Origin: Methylomonas methanica MC09
Lineage (GTDB): Bacteria; Pseudomonadota; Gammaproteobacteria; Methylococcales; Methylomonadaceae
Direction of reading: 5' to 3'
Length of the DNA: 64,000 nucleotides
Assembly (NCBI RefSeq): GCF_000214665.1
Contig: NC_015572.1
Coordinates: forward strand, 1,674,001 to 1,738,000
Positions 37,077 to 46,069 of the stretch are shown in pieces (within the stretch, counting starts at the first letter, position 1; the number at the start of each line of letters is the position of its first letter). A model generated the notes under the pieces. That model saw nothing but the letters and a program-made list of their open reading frames with translations, was not told the origin of the DNA and did no database searches. A program made the translations under genes and the position numbers.

Positions 37077-37344
37077 TGGTCGGAACAAAGAAATAGCGCC
37101 AATTGGCGTAACCAAACCAGCCCTCAACATCGAACATCGACGTTCCGCCACCCTTTTGCACCTTATCCGATATTATTTCGACGTCGGCGGGACTTGTTCG
37201 CTCGATGCCCGAACCGTCGGTATAAGTGGAAGCTTCGAATCGAGGGTAGAGTAATCCGGCTACCGGCTCAGCATCTACGATAAACGGGCCGTCCATGGAG
37301 CCGTTGATGATAGCGCGGTAAAGGTTTGCAGTAGTCTTTGGCAT
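37077..37344 (-). pseudogene. Tse2-like toxin gene, 5' part
   Basis: ATG 37344 begins MPKTTANLYRAIINGSMDGP. The frame continues with AGLLYPRFEAS, PADVEIISDKVQKGGGTSMF and DVEGWFGYANWRYFFVPT before the IS. LYRA near the start, P-LLxP-F and GGTSxFD are Tse2-family features. Joined to 35389-35196 after removing the IS and one 9-bp copy, it gives 153 residues, close to the roughly 158 of Pseudomonas Tse2. Tse2 is a cytotoxic ADP-ribosyltransferase-like protein. Here the unit is inactivated. Confidence 0.72.
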
Positions 37345-37512
37345 TCATTTCACCCTAATGTCCAATGTTGGCCTATTCCACGATGTGCGGCAATCAGATC
37401 GGAGATCGGCAGGCCTCGAACCCGTTGAAAAAATCTGTGCTTCAGGCTCAGGCGATGCTATCGGATCTACCTTGCGGCTGAAGAGCGTTAGGTTCATTAC
37501 TCCAATGCGGAA

Positions 37513-37686
37513 CGGCTTATACTTCGCGCGGTCATGTTTACGGATTTTATGGCAATGCTATTTTGTTCGAGAGCAAGGCGCGGAAACAGGCGCATAGCAA
37601 GCTATGTAACTGTTTCCGCAACACCGCTATCGGGCAAAAGAGCGCGTCAGAAAACCGCAAATGTAACCGCGCGAAGTATAACCATT
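37513..37686. repeat. 172-nt near-perfect palindromic element (MITE-like)
   Basis: Arms of about 86 bases are inverted copies: TTATACTTCGCGCGGT at the left recurs inverted near 37667-37682, GCGGAAACAG recurs inverted as CTGTTTCCGC, and the centre is CATAGCAAGCTATG (37593-37606). The 485-base gap 37345-37829 holds this element and no supported gene. Confidence 0.7.
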
Positions 37687-37829
37687 GGTTGTCAAGAAAA
37701 TCCGCCGAAGCAGGCTGTGTATTGGTAAATTGCAACTCACTATAGCCGGTAATTTTGCTACGTCAAACATAAAACCACCGGCTCTGCCGGATGATTTGGA
37801 GGTTTGATTTCGTCGCCGTCTGCTTATTC

Positions 37830-38357
37830 CTAGACCAAATAACTGTCCTTTAACCGCACATAATGCTGATAAGAATATTCCAAAAAGGCTTTTTCCGATT
37901 CGTTCAAGGCCCGCACCGGTTTGGCGGGGGCGCCGACGTACAGGTAGCCGCTTTCCAGGGTCTTGCCGGGCGATACCAAAGCCCCGGCCGCCAGCATTAC
38001 GTAATCTTCCAATACCGCGCCGTCCATGATGATGGCGCCGATACCGATTAAACAGTAATTGCCGACGGTGCAGCCGTGCACCACGGCCCGGTGGCCGATG
38101 GTAACGCCTTTACCTATCAGCAGGCGATGGCCGCTGGGCGAATAATCGCCGGCGTGCGAGACATGCAGCACCGAGCCGTCCTGCACATTGCTGCCGGCGC
38201 CGATGCGGATCGATTCCACATCGCCGCGGATCACGACCGTCGGCCAGACCGATACGTCGTCGCCCAGGGTTACATCGCCGATGACGACGGCGGTCGGGTC
38301 GACATAGACTTTGTCGCCCAATTGCGGGTGTTTGTCTTTAAAGGTTCTTAGCGCCAC
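37830..38357 (-). CDS. yrdA: Gamma-carbonic-anhydrase-like hexapeptide-repeat protein (YrdA type)
   Basis: This is a trimeric left-handed beta-helix protein, 175 residues. The GTG at 38357 is chosen because AGGAG lies five bases upstream; the longer frame reads through an unrelated intergenic region. Hexapeptide repeats run from about 25 to 135 (DKVYVDPTAVVIGDVTLGDD, then RLLIGKGVTIGHRAVVHGCT and VGNYCLIGIGAIIMDGAVLE). The three zinc histidines of the family are plausible in HVSHAG and GHRAVVHG. Activity as a carbonic anhydrase is unproven for most YrdA proteins. It is divergent from the SPFH gene. Confidence 0.88.
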   Translation of the reverse strand: MALRTFKDKHPQLGDKVYVDPTAVVIGDVTLGDDVSVWPTVVIRGDVESIRIGAGSNVQDGSVLHVSHAGDYSPSGHRLLIGKGVTIGHRAVVHGCTVGNYCLIGIGAIIMDGAVLEDYVMLAAGALVSPGKTLESGYLYVGAPAKPVRALNESEKAFLEYSYQHYVRLKDSYLV

Positions 38358-38439
38358 AAAAACTCCTGATATTTGCCATAATTGATCGCTAGATGTTACG
38401 CAATTGCGTTTGGGTTCACCACAAAAGAATGAGGTTATC

Positions 38440-39450
38440 ATGGCAATGATGGATGGCATTAAACGCCAACTGCGTTCGGTCGTCGAATGGCAAAATCCCG
38501 ACCCGGATGTGTTGTTCACGCAATGGACCGAAAACGGCGACGAGATCAAAAACGCCTCCAAACTGATCGTCGGGCCCGGTCAGGGCTGTATTTTCGTGTA
38601 TGAAGGCCAAGTCAAGGCGGTCATAGAACAGCAATGCATGGTCAATCTGCAGACCGACAACGTGCCGTTTTGGACCACCATCAAAAAGTTCATGCAGTTT
38701 TTCGTCAGCGAACACAAGGTGGGGATTTATTTTTACCGTAAGACCAAAATCCTCGATCAAAAATGGGGCACCACCTCGCTGATCAAGTATCAGGACCCGA
38801 AATACCAGTTTCCGATCGGCCTGAAAGCCTACGGCAATTACAGTTACCAAATCGAGGATGCCCAGGCGTTTTTCGTGAATATCGTCGGCAGCCATAGTCA
38901 GGTCGGCATAGACGAATTCCGCAGAATTATCTCGGCCCGCGTGATTCAGCCGATCAGCGATTATCTGGCCGAGTGCGGCTACAGTTATGCCGATATAGAC
39001 GCCAACCGGGAAGAAATTGCCCGCGGCATATCGATCAAGCTGGCCATTGTGTTCCGCAAGCTGGGTTTCAACATCAGCGACTTTCGCATCGAAGGCACGG
39101 ATTTTGACGAAGATACTCTGCGCCGTATCAACCGCATCGCGGATCTGACCGCCGAAGCGCAAGCCGCGCAAGCGGTGGGCCTGGATTACGCCAAAGTGCA
39201 ACAATTGGATGCCATGCGCGAGGCGGCCCGCAACGAAAGCGGCGCGGCCGGGGCCGGCATGGGTTTGGGGGCCGGCGTGGCGCTGGGGCAAAACATGGCG
39301 CAGGGCTTGACAATGACAACACCGGGCGCGAATGGGACGGCGGACGATATTGCCGGCAAGCTGGCGCAACTGAAAAAATTGTTCGAAGCGGAGTTAATTT
39401 CCGAAGCCGAATACACGGCGAAAAAGCAAGAGCTGCTGGCCAGGTTTTAA
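38440..39450 (+). CDS. SPFH-domain protein with SHOCT tail (YdjI/virion-core-like)
   Basis: A 336-residue cytosolic protein that starts at 38440 (MAMMDGIK) after GAGG. Residues 1-240 form the bacterial SPFH/virion-core-like domain (LRSVVEWQNPDPDVLFTQWT, GPGQGCIFVYEGQVKAVIEQ, DFRIEGTDFDEDTL). A glycine-alanine linker follows (SGAAGAGMGLGAGVALGQNM) and the C terminus is a SHOCT motif (AQLKKLFEAELISEAEYTAK). Members are thought to scaffold membrane- or phage-stress assemblies; the role is unproven. It is two bases from a zinc-ribbon gene and the two appear to be one operon. Confidence 0.85.
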   Translation: MAMMDGIKRQLRSVVEWQNPDPDVLFTQWTENGDEIKNASKLIVGPGQGCIFVYEGQVKAVIEQQCMVNLQTDNVPFWTTIKKFMQFFVSEHKVGIYFYRKTKILDQKWGTTSLIKYQDPKYQFPIGLKAYGNYSYQIEDAQAFFVNIVGSHSQVGIDEFRRIISARVIQPISDYLAECGYSYADIDANREEIARGISIKLAIVFRKLGFNISDFRIEGTDFDEDTLRRINRIADLTAEAQAAQAVGLDYAKVQQLDAMREAARNESGAAGAGMGLGAGVALGQNMAQGLTMTTPGANGTADDIAGKLAQLKKLFEAELISEAEYTAKKQELLARF

Positions 39451-39452
39451 GC

Positions 39453-40127
39453 ATGGCGCGATGTAACAGCTGCGCGGCGCCGCTGCCGCCGAATACCCAA
39501 TATTGCAGTTATTGCGGGGTACGCAACGATGTGGATTTACTCGGTAAGCACGATTACCGGGTAGTGACCCGGCAGTCGGAGCGAATTTGTCCGGAATGCA
39601 ACATTCAGCTGCAGACGGTTGCGCTGGAGATGCAGCCGCCGCTGCACATAGAACGCTGCACCCGTTGCTTCGGCTTGTTTTTCGATCCCGGAGAGGTTGA
39701 AACCCTGCTGGAATCGGCTGTTTCGCCGGTTTATACGGTTAACCGGGAATTGCTCGGCAATATTAACAACGACCGGTATCAACGCAACAAGCCGGTCAAA
39801 TACCTGGAATGTCCGGTATGTTTGAATATGATGAGCCGGGTGGCGTTCGGGCATAAGAGCGGGGTGGTCGTCGACCAATGCCGTGCCCACGGCGTGTGGC
39901 TGGACGGCGGCGAAATCAGCCACCTGATGGAGTGGAAAAAGGCCGGTGGGCAAATCCTGCACCAACAAAAACAGGCTGAACAGCAGCAGAGAAAACGCCA
40001 ACCCAGCCGGTCGCAGGTTCAAGTATTCAGCAAGTCGAACAATAACCCTGGCGGGCAATTCGAAGCTGGCGGCGAGGAAGGGCTGCTGGATATTGTCTTC
40101 GATCTGATTTTTAAGGTGTTTGACTGA
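39453..40127 (+). CDS. Zinc-ribbon protein with zf-TFIIB domains
   Basis: The protein has 224 residues with three zinc-binding elements in order: an N-terminal double CxxC ribbon (CNSCAAPLPPNTQYCSYCG), a zf-TFIIB module (CPECNIQLQTVALE... with CTRCFGLFFDPGE), and a second one (CPVCLNMMSRVAFGH... QCRAHGVWLDGGE). The tail is glutamine- and lysine-rich and low in complexity (KQAEQQQRKRQPSRSQ). zf-TFIIB proteins often accompany SPFH/YdjI proteins, which fits the two-base spacing here. Function unknown; a chaperone-like or membrane-stress role is inference. Confidence 0.8.
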   Translation: MARCNSCAAPLPPNTQYCSYCGVRNDVDLLGKHDYRVVTRQSERICPECNIQLQTVALEMQPPLHIERCTRCFGLFFDPGEVETLLESAVSPVYTVNRELLGNINNDRYQRNKPVKYLECPVCLNMMSRVAFGHKSGVVVDQCRAHGVWLDGGEISHLMEWKKAGGQILHQQKQAEQQQRKRQPSRSQVQVFSKSNNNPGGQFEAGGEEGLLDIVFDLIFKVFD

Positions 40128-40312
40128 TGCTCCTGTTTTTTGCGGCATTCAAAATTGGGCTGCCTAGCGCAATGCGTCCAGTCTCGACATGGAAAACCCG
40201 GTTTCGGGGCCGATTCGAATCAGTCTAAACACTGATTGAACATTCGTGCATTGCACCCCCGCTTTCAAATTCAATACAATCCCCCGTTAAAACTTAAATC
40301 GGGTGGGTGAAT

Positions 40313-41254
40313 ATGAATACGTTATTCTGGCTACAGACCGGGGCGTGCGGCGGCGAATCGCTGGCTGTCCTCAGCGCCGATTCGCCCAGTCTGGAACAAC
40401 TGTTTTCCGCGCACGACATCGAACTGCTCTGGCATCCCTCGTTATCCCATGCCAGCATGCGGGAACATGACGCCATTTTCGAGCGCATCGTCAGCGGCAG
40501 CCAGAAATTGGATATTCTGTGCGTGGAAGGCAGCATTGTCACCGCGCCGCGCGGCACCGGGCTGTATGACAGTTACCAGGGGCGTGCCAGAATGGATATG
40601 GCAAAAGAATTGGCGCAACAGGCCGGCGTGGTGGTAGCGATGGGTACCTGTGCGGCGTTCGGCGGTGTTCACGCAGCCACACCCAATCCCGGCGACTGTA
40701 TTGGCCTGCAGTACCATCGCGAGCAGCCGGGCGGATTGTTTGCTTCCGATTGGCGTTCGCGCCAAGGCTTGCCGGTGATTAACATTTCCGGTTGTCCGGC
40801 CCATCCGCATGCCATGACCCAAACCTTGGCCTGGCTGGCGACCGGCTTGCCTTTGCAGCTGGATGAATTTAACCGCCCCAAGGCTTTCTTCAATACCATG
40901 GTTCACCAAGGTTGTACCCGCAACGAGTATCACGAATACGATATTGAGGAGACCGCACCGGGAGGGCTGGCCTGTCTTTTTTTTAATCTGGGTTGCCAGG
41001 GCCCAATGACCCAGGCAGTATGCAACAGCGATCTGTGGAACGGTACCAGCAGTAAAACCCGCGCCGGCGTGCCTTGTTTTGGTTGCACTTCCCCGTCATT
41101 CCCCCGCGACATCGATCTGTTCAGCACCGAAAAAATCGGCGACATTCCGCTGCGCCTGCCCTTGGGCGTAGAACGCGCCCGCTATATGGCCTATAAAAAC
41201 TTGGCGCACCTGGCCGCGCCGGCTCGGGTCAAAGATAAGCAAATGGATAGCTGA
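40313..41254 (+). CDS. hupS: [NiFe] hydrogenase small subunit, group 2-like
   Basis: The iron-sulfur electron-transfer subunit, 313 residues from ATG 40313 (a GTG two codons earlier is possible). It lacks a Tat signal, so the enzyme is cytosolic. The proximal-cluster region reads GACGGES, with Glu where many enzymes have the second cysteine (group 2a enzymes have Asn there). Other ligands follow: GTCAAFGG, ISGCPAHP, HQGCTRNEY, LGCQGP, VCNSDLW and PCFGC. LDILCVEGSIV and the LWHPSL motif resemble both cyanobacterial-type HupS and sensory HupU/HoxB. It is encoded two bases before the large subunit. Confidence 0.88.
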   Translation: MNTLFWLQTGACGGESLAVLSADSPSLEQLFSAHDIELLWHPSLSHASMREHDAIFERIVSGSQKLDILCVEGSIVTAPRGTGLYDSYQGRARMDMAKELAQQAGVVVAMGTCAAFGGVHAATPNPGDCIGLQYHREQPGGLFASDWRSRQGLPVINISGCPAHPHAMTQTLAWLATGLPLQLDEFNRPKAFFNTMVHQGCTRNEYHEYDIEETAPGGLACLFFNLGCQGPMTQAVCNSDLWNGTSSKTRAGVPCFGCTSPSFPRDIDLFSTEKIGDIPLRLPLGVERARYMAYKNLAHLAAPARVKDKQMDS

Positions 41255-41255
41255 A

Positions 41256-42785
41256 ATGGCCAGAATCGACGTTAATATCAACCTTAACCGGGTAGAAGGC
41301 GATCTGGAAATCGGTCTGACCCTGGAAGACGGCGTGGTCACCGAAGCCCGCACCATAGGCACACTGTATCGCGGTTTCGAACAAATCATGATGGGCAGAA
41401 CACCGCGAGACGCCCTGGTCATTACACCCCGCGTCTGCGGCATTTGCGGTACCGCGCATTTGTACTCGGCGGTGCTGGCGCTGGAACATGTCTGGCAGGC
41501 CGAAGTGCCCCCCAACGCCACGCGTATCCGTAACCTGTGTTTGATTGCCGAAGGCCTGCAAAACGATTTTCGGCAGACGTTTCTGTTTTTCGCTCCGGAC
41601 TTTTGTAACCCGCGTTATGGCGCACACCCCTGGTTTGCCGAGGCGCTGGCGGCATTCGAACCGTTTAAGGGGTCTATATATCTCGAGACTTTGGCAACCA
41701 CCCGGCGGGCGGTCGAAATCGTGGCGCATTTCGGCGGACAATGGCCGCATTCGTCTTACATGCTACCGGGCGGCGTTACCTTGCAGGCCGACATGCGACG
41801 GATATTGGCGTGCAGGGCGGTGCTGGATGAGGTGCAACGCTGGTATGAGCAACGCGTAATAGGCGCCTCATTGGACGATTGGCTGGCACTGGACAATGCC
41901 GATGCCTATTTCGGCTGGCTGGAGACGCCGGCACACGCCGAAAGTGCGTTGGGTTTGCTGAGCCGTTGCGCTCGTTCGCTGGGTCTGCACCGGCTGGCGG
42001 CCGGCACCCCGCACATGCTCAGCTGCGGCTCCTGGTGCGATCCCTTGCAATGGAGTGCCAATGCCGAAGCCCGTTTGTTGCCGGGCGGTTTTTATAACGG
42101 CGATAGCGGCAAGATCGAGACAGTCGATCAGCAACTGATCAACGAACACGTGCGTCATTCCTGGTTTCGTCCTTACGAAGGCGGACGCCACCCTTGGCAG
42201 GGCGAAACCGTCCCGGATTTTCAACCCAACAGCGACCGCTATACCTGGGCCAAGGCGCCGCGTTACGGCGACAAAGTGGTGCAAACCGGCCCATTGGCCG
42301 AGTTGTTGATCGCCGGCGACGCACTGATCGCGTCGCTGCACGCCGCCGAGGGCGGCAATGCTTGGCTGCGTCAGTTCGCCAGGGTTAGGCGGGTCGGCGT
42401 CGAATTACTGCATGCGCGGCGGATGCTGGACGAATTGGCCTTGGATATGACCGAACCGCATTTTCTGGATATACCCAAGTCGCAGGAGGTTGACGGCGAG
42501 GGTTACGGTTTGGTGATGGCCGCGCGCGGTATGCTGGGGCATTGGCTGCGCATCAAGGACGGTAGGGTGGACAAGTATCAGATCGTTACCCCCACTGCGT
42601 GGAACGCATCGCCGCGCGATAGCGGCGGCGTACCCGGCCACTGGGAGCAGAGTCTGGTGGGCCTTAACGTGCAAGACCCCGATAATCCGGTGGAAATCGG
42701 CCACATCATCCGCTCACACGATCCCTGTCTGGTTTGTACGGTGCATATGCTGGACACTGGCAAACGCATACGTTTCGCGCCCTGA
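41256..42785 (+). CDS. hupL: [NiFe] hydrogenase large subunit, group 2-like
   Basis: Catalytic subunit, 509 residues. The L1 motif RVCGICGTAH (Cys61, Cys64) and L2 motif DPCLVCTVH (Cys491, Cys494, His497) provide the four nickel ligands. A twelve-residue C-terminal extension (MLDTGKRIRFAP) after His497 is the piece normally removed by a maturation protease, and such a protease is encoded next. Regulatory hydrogenases of the HupV/HoxC type end at the histidine and need no cleavage; the extension therefore supports an enzyme that undergoes normal nickel insertion. The direction of catalysis or a sensing role is not settled by sequence. Co-transcribed with its small subunit. Confidence 0.93.
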   Translation: MARIDVNINLNRVEGDLEIGLTLEDGVVTEARTIGTLYRGFEQIMMGRTPRDALVITPRVCGICGTAHLYSAVLALEHVWQAEVPPNATRIRNLCLIAEGLQNDFRQTFLFFAPDFCNPRYGAHPWFAEALAAFEPFKGSIYLETLATTRRAVEIVAHFGGQWPHSSYMLPGGVTLQADMRRILACRAVLDEVQRWYEQRVIGASLDDWLALDNADAYFGWLETPAHAESALGLLSRCARSLGLHRLAAGTPHMLSCGSWCDPLQWSANAEARLLPGGFYNGDSGKIETVDQQLINEHVRHSWFRPYEGGRHPWQGETVPDFQPNSDRYTWAKAPRYGDKVVQTGPLAELLIAGDALIASLHAAEGGNAWLRQFARVRRVGVELLHARRMLDELALDMTEPHFLDIPKSQEVDGEGYGLVMAARGMLGHWLRIKDGRVDKYQIVTPTAWNASPRDSGGVPGHWEQSLVGLNVQDPDNPVEIGHIIRSHDPCLVCTVHMLDTGKRIRFAP

Positions 42786-42789
42786 TCCA

Positions 42790-43251
42790 ATGACGACCAT
42801 GCGTCATATTATTTGTTTCGGTAACCCGCTGCACGGAGACGACGGTTTCGGAACGGCCGTTTATCAAAGGCTTGCCGAATTACCGTTGCCTGACAATCTG
42901 CGTCTATTCGATGCAGGAACCGCCGGTTTGGCGGCGTTGACCTTGTTTCAGGGTTGCGACGAAGTTTGCATAGTCGATGCTTGCCAATCCGGCGGCGAAG
43001 CGGGCCGGCTCAGCCGGCTTTTGCCGGAAACGGTCATGGCCGAAGTTACGCCGGCAGGGCACGGCGTAGGTGTGGGTTATTTGTTGCAAGCCTTGGCCGC
43101 ATTGCCCGAGCCCATGCCGCAAATTCAGATCATTGCCGCCGAGGCGGATGCGGTCGGTGTATTCCGGCCCGGCCTGTCGGCGGCGGTGGCTAAAGCCGTC
43201 GACGAGGCCGTGGCGCTGTTAAGCCCGTATTTTTTCTGTGACGCGGCATGA
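42790..43251 (+). CDS. hupD: Hydrogenase maturation protease (HupD/HyaD family)
   Basis: This endopeptidase cleaves the C-terminal tail of the large subunit after nickel insertion. The 153-residue protein begins with the family motif CFGNPLHGDDGFG, in which Asp18 or its neighbour and later acids bind nickel during recognition. Other conserved points are IVDACQSGGEAG and the GHGVGVGYLL histidine. It starts four bases after hupL, consistent with a matching substrate, and it overlaps the next gene by four bases (ATGA). hyp accessory genes are not in the window, so cofactor assembly must be encoded elsewhere. Confidence 0.9.
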   Translation: MTTMRHIICFGNPLHGDDGFGTAVYQRLAELPLPDNLRLFDAGTAGLAALTLFQGCDEVCIVDACQSGGEAGRLSRLLPETVMAEVTPAGHGVGVGYLLQALAALPEPMPQIQIIAAEADAVGVFRPGLSAAVAKAVDEAVALLSPYFFCDAA

Positions 43252-45890
43252 ATGACGCACGTCTGCAAAGCGAGTTGGAGAGCCTGCAAACGGAGATTGC
43301 AGCGTTACGGATGGCCAACGCCGCACTGGAACAACAGATGTCGCTGAATGCGTGGCAGAACGACGACTTGCTGCGTACCCTGGAACTGCAAAGCAATGCG
43401 CTACGCGAAGCCGGCCTACGTCAGGCGAATCAGAGCGATTTCATTCAGCGGGTAATGGACACGACCGGTGCATTAATGATACTGCTGGGCCCGGACGGAC
43501 ACTTACGCCGGATCAATCAGCGTTGTAGCGAGATACTGGACGTTACGGGGCCACAGCTGGACAAGCGGGTCTTGGACGAATGGTTGCATCCCGACGAGCG
43601 GCAAGCGCTGAGCGACTCACTCGGCCAGTTGCCTTGGCCGGTGCATTCGCCGCTATTCGAGGCCGTTCACCGGGCCGGCACTTATACGTCCGAGCACAGG
43701 CTGCTGGGAGGCGACGCCCATTACCGGCATTATTGGCTGGAAGCCAGCATTCAGTATAACCAGCAAGGCAAGGAAGAAGGCGCGGTGGTTTGCGCAACGG
43801 ATATCACTCCGCTGAAACAACAACAGGAGCGTTTACACCACAGCGAAAGCCTGCTTAGGGAAGCGCAGCATATCGCGCATCTCGGCCATTGGGAGCAGGA
43901 TCTCGCAACCAGCGAGCTGACGTGGTCGGAAGAGGTTTGCCGTATCTTCGAATTGGATGCAGACCATTGCCCGCCGACGTTTCCGATCTTGATAGACCCG
44001 GTTCATCCGGACGACCGGGCCGCAATCAATAAAGCGTATTTGGCTTCGCAAACCGTCGACAAGCCCATTACCATCGATCATCGTCTGTTGTTCGCGGACG
44101 GACGGGTGAAATGGGTGCGTAAATGCTTCATCACCCATCGCGATGCGGACGATAGGCCCAGCCGTTTGGTCGGTACGGTTCAGGACATTACCGCCGAACG
44201 CCTGATCGACGAGCAGCTGCTACTGGCGGCCAGCGTTTTTGAAAGCAGCTTGAACGGTATTCTGATCACCGATGCCGGAGGTCGCATAATCAAGGTGAAT
44301 CAGACGTTTACCGAGATCCTGGGCTACAGCCCCGAGGAAGTGCTCGGTCATAAGCCCGGACTGTTTAAGTCGGGGTATCACGATAAGGATTTTTATCGGA
44401 AGTTGTGGTCGACGCTGAAGTTGGCCGGCAAATGGCAAGGCGAGATTTGGGATCAGCGTAAAAACGGCGAGTGCGTGCCGCTGTGGCAAAGTATCTCGGC
44501 GGTGAGCGACAGCGAAGGTCATGTCATACGCTATATCGGCGTTTTTTACGATCTCAGCGAGCAAAAGCGCACAGCGGAGCACATTCATCACTTGGCGTAT
44601 TACGATTCGTTGACGGATTTGCCCAACCGGCAACTGTTCACCGAACGCTGCGAATTGGCCTTGGAGAACGTGCGTCGCACGCATCAGTTGCTGGCTGTGC
44701 TGTTTCTGGACTTGGACCGATTTAAGCACGTTAACGATAGCCTGGGGCATCCGGTAGGCGATGAGCTTCTGCGCGCAGTGGCGCAGCGTTTGAAAAACAT
44801 CCTGCGCCATGGCGACACCGTGGCGCGGTTGGGTGGCGACGAATTTATCGTGCTGCTCGACGATGTCGAAAACCTGGAAATTATCGAACACGTGGCGACC
44901 AAAATTCTGGAAGGCTTTGCCAAGCCGTTCATGGCGCGGGAGCATAAACTGGAAATCGGTACCTCCATCGGAATCAGCCGTTATCCGGAAGACGGAAAAG
45001 ACGCCACCACGCTGATCAAGCATGCCGATCTGGCGTTGTATCAGGCCAAAGAGCAGGGGCGCGGCATGTTTCAGTTTTACGATGTCCGGCTGACCGAACG
45101 AGCCAAGGAGCGCCTGTTCCTGGAGAGCGAGCTGCGAGAGGCGTTGGTTCGCGAAGAATTATTGGTGCATTATCAGCCGCAATACTCTTTGGCCGACGAC
45201 AGGCTGATCGGCGCTGAAGTGCTGTTACGCTGGCATCATAGCGAACATGGCATTATTCCCCCGGACAAATTTATCTCAATTGCCGAAGATACCGGTTTGA
45301 TTGTGCCCATAGGCGAATGGGTGTTGCAAACCGCCTGCAGGCAAGCCAAGACGTGGCTGGCTGCCGGTTACGATTTCCAACGTATGGCGGTCAATCTATC
45401 CGGCGTACAGATCGAGCGCAGCGACATGCTGGCTACGGTCCGGCAGGTACTTAAGGATACCGGGTTGCCGGCGAACTATCTGGAGCTGGAAATCACCGAA
45501 ACCTACATCATGCAGCAAGCGCAGCAGAACATTCGCATCATGGAAGACTTGCGCGCCTTGGGCGTGGCGCTGGCCGTCGACGACTTCGGTACGGGTCAAT
45601 CGTCGTTGGGTTATTTGAAGCGGCTGCCGGTGGATAAACTGAAAATCGACCGTTCCTTCATTATGGATATCCCGCAAGACAGCAACGATATGGCCATCAC
45701 CCGGGCTATTATCGCGCTGGGTCACAACCTGCATCTCACGGTATTGGCGGAAGGCGTCGAAACCGCAGAACAATCGGCCTTCCTCAAGGAATTGGGCTGC
45801 GATGAAGCGCAAGGTTACTACTATAGCCGGCCCCTGGAAGCCGCCAGCTATGAGCGGTTCCTGAAAAAACGGCCTGCATCGGTTGCTTAG
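43248..45890 (+). CDS. PAS-GGDEF-EAL signalling protein coupled to the hydrogenase operon
   Basis: An 880-residue soluble protein with no membrane helix. A coiled coil (about 1-60) is followed by three PAS-like domains (about 65-190, 200-320 and 325-440; the last contains ESSLNGILITDAGG), a GGDEF cyclase domain with intact GGDEF at 529-533, and an EAL-type phosphodiesterase domain (about 620-870). The EAL motif reads EVL at 657-659, a variant known in active enzymes, with later DDFGTGQSSLGYL and KIDRSF intact. Both c-di-GMP synthesis and breakdown may be possible. Start overlaps the hupD stop, so H2 metabolism or sensing and c-di-GMP are linked by operon. Confidence 0.9.
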   Translation: MNDARLQSELESLQTEIAALRMANAALEQQMSLNAWQNDDLLRTLELQSNALREAGLRQANQSDFIQRVMDTTGALMILLGPDGHLRRINQRCSEILDVTGPQLDKRVLDEWLHPDERQALSDSLGQLPWPVHSPLFEAVHRAGTYTSEHRLLGGDAHYRHYWLEASIQYNQQGKEEGAVVCATDITPLKQQQERLHHSESLLREAQHIAHLGHWEQDLATSELTWSEEVCRIFELDADHCPPTFPILIDPVHPDDRAAINKAYLASQTVDKPITIDHRLLFADGRVKWVRKCFITHRDADDRPSRLVGTVQDITAERLIDEQLLLAASVFESSLNGILITDAGGRIIKVNQTFTEILGYSPEEVLGHKPGLFKSGYHDKDFYRKLWSTLKLAGKWQGEIWDQRKNGECVPLWQSISAVSDSEGHVIRYIGVFYDLSEQKRTAEHIHHLAYYDSLTDLPNRQLFTERCELALENVRRTHQLLAVLFLDLDRFKHVNDSLGHPVGDELLRAVAQRLKNILRHGDTVARLGGDEFIVLLDDVENLEIIEHVATKILEGFAKPFMAREHKLEIGTSIGISRYPEDGKDATTLIKHADLALYQAKEQGRGMFQFYDVRLTERAKERLFLESELREALVREELLVHYQPQYSLADDRLIGAEVLLRWHHSEHGIIPPDKFISIAEDTGLIVPIGEWVLQTACRQAKTWLAAGYDFQRMAVNLSGVQIERSDMLATVRQVLKDTGLPANYLELEITETYIMQQAQQNIRIMEDLRALGVALAVDDFGTGQSSLGYLKRLPVDKLKIDRSFIMDIPQDSNDMAITRAIIALGHNLHLTVLAEGVETAEQSAFLKELGCDEAQGYYYSRPLEAASYERFLKKRPASVA

Positions 45891-46069
45891 GCGGAATCGC
45901 CTGAAAGGCAGTGGCGGCGCCGGTCGGGGTCGGGCCTCCACCGCAGCCGGACATCCCCATACCAATTCGAATAAATTAGACTACGCTTTCAATCTTAGGA
46001 GGACGCTTGCACCAAGCGGCGGCAAAATGTTGCCTTCTTTTACAGAACTTGTCTAATTTGGGATTTTAA

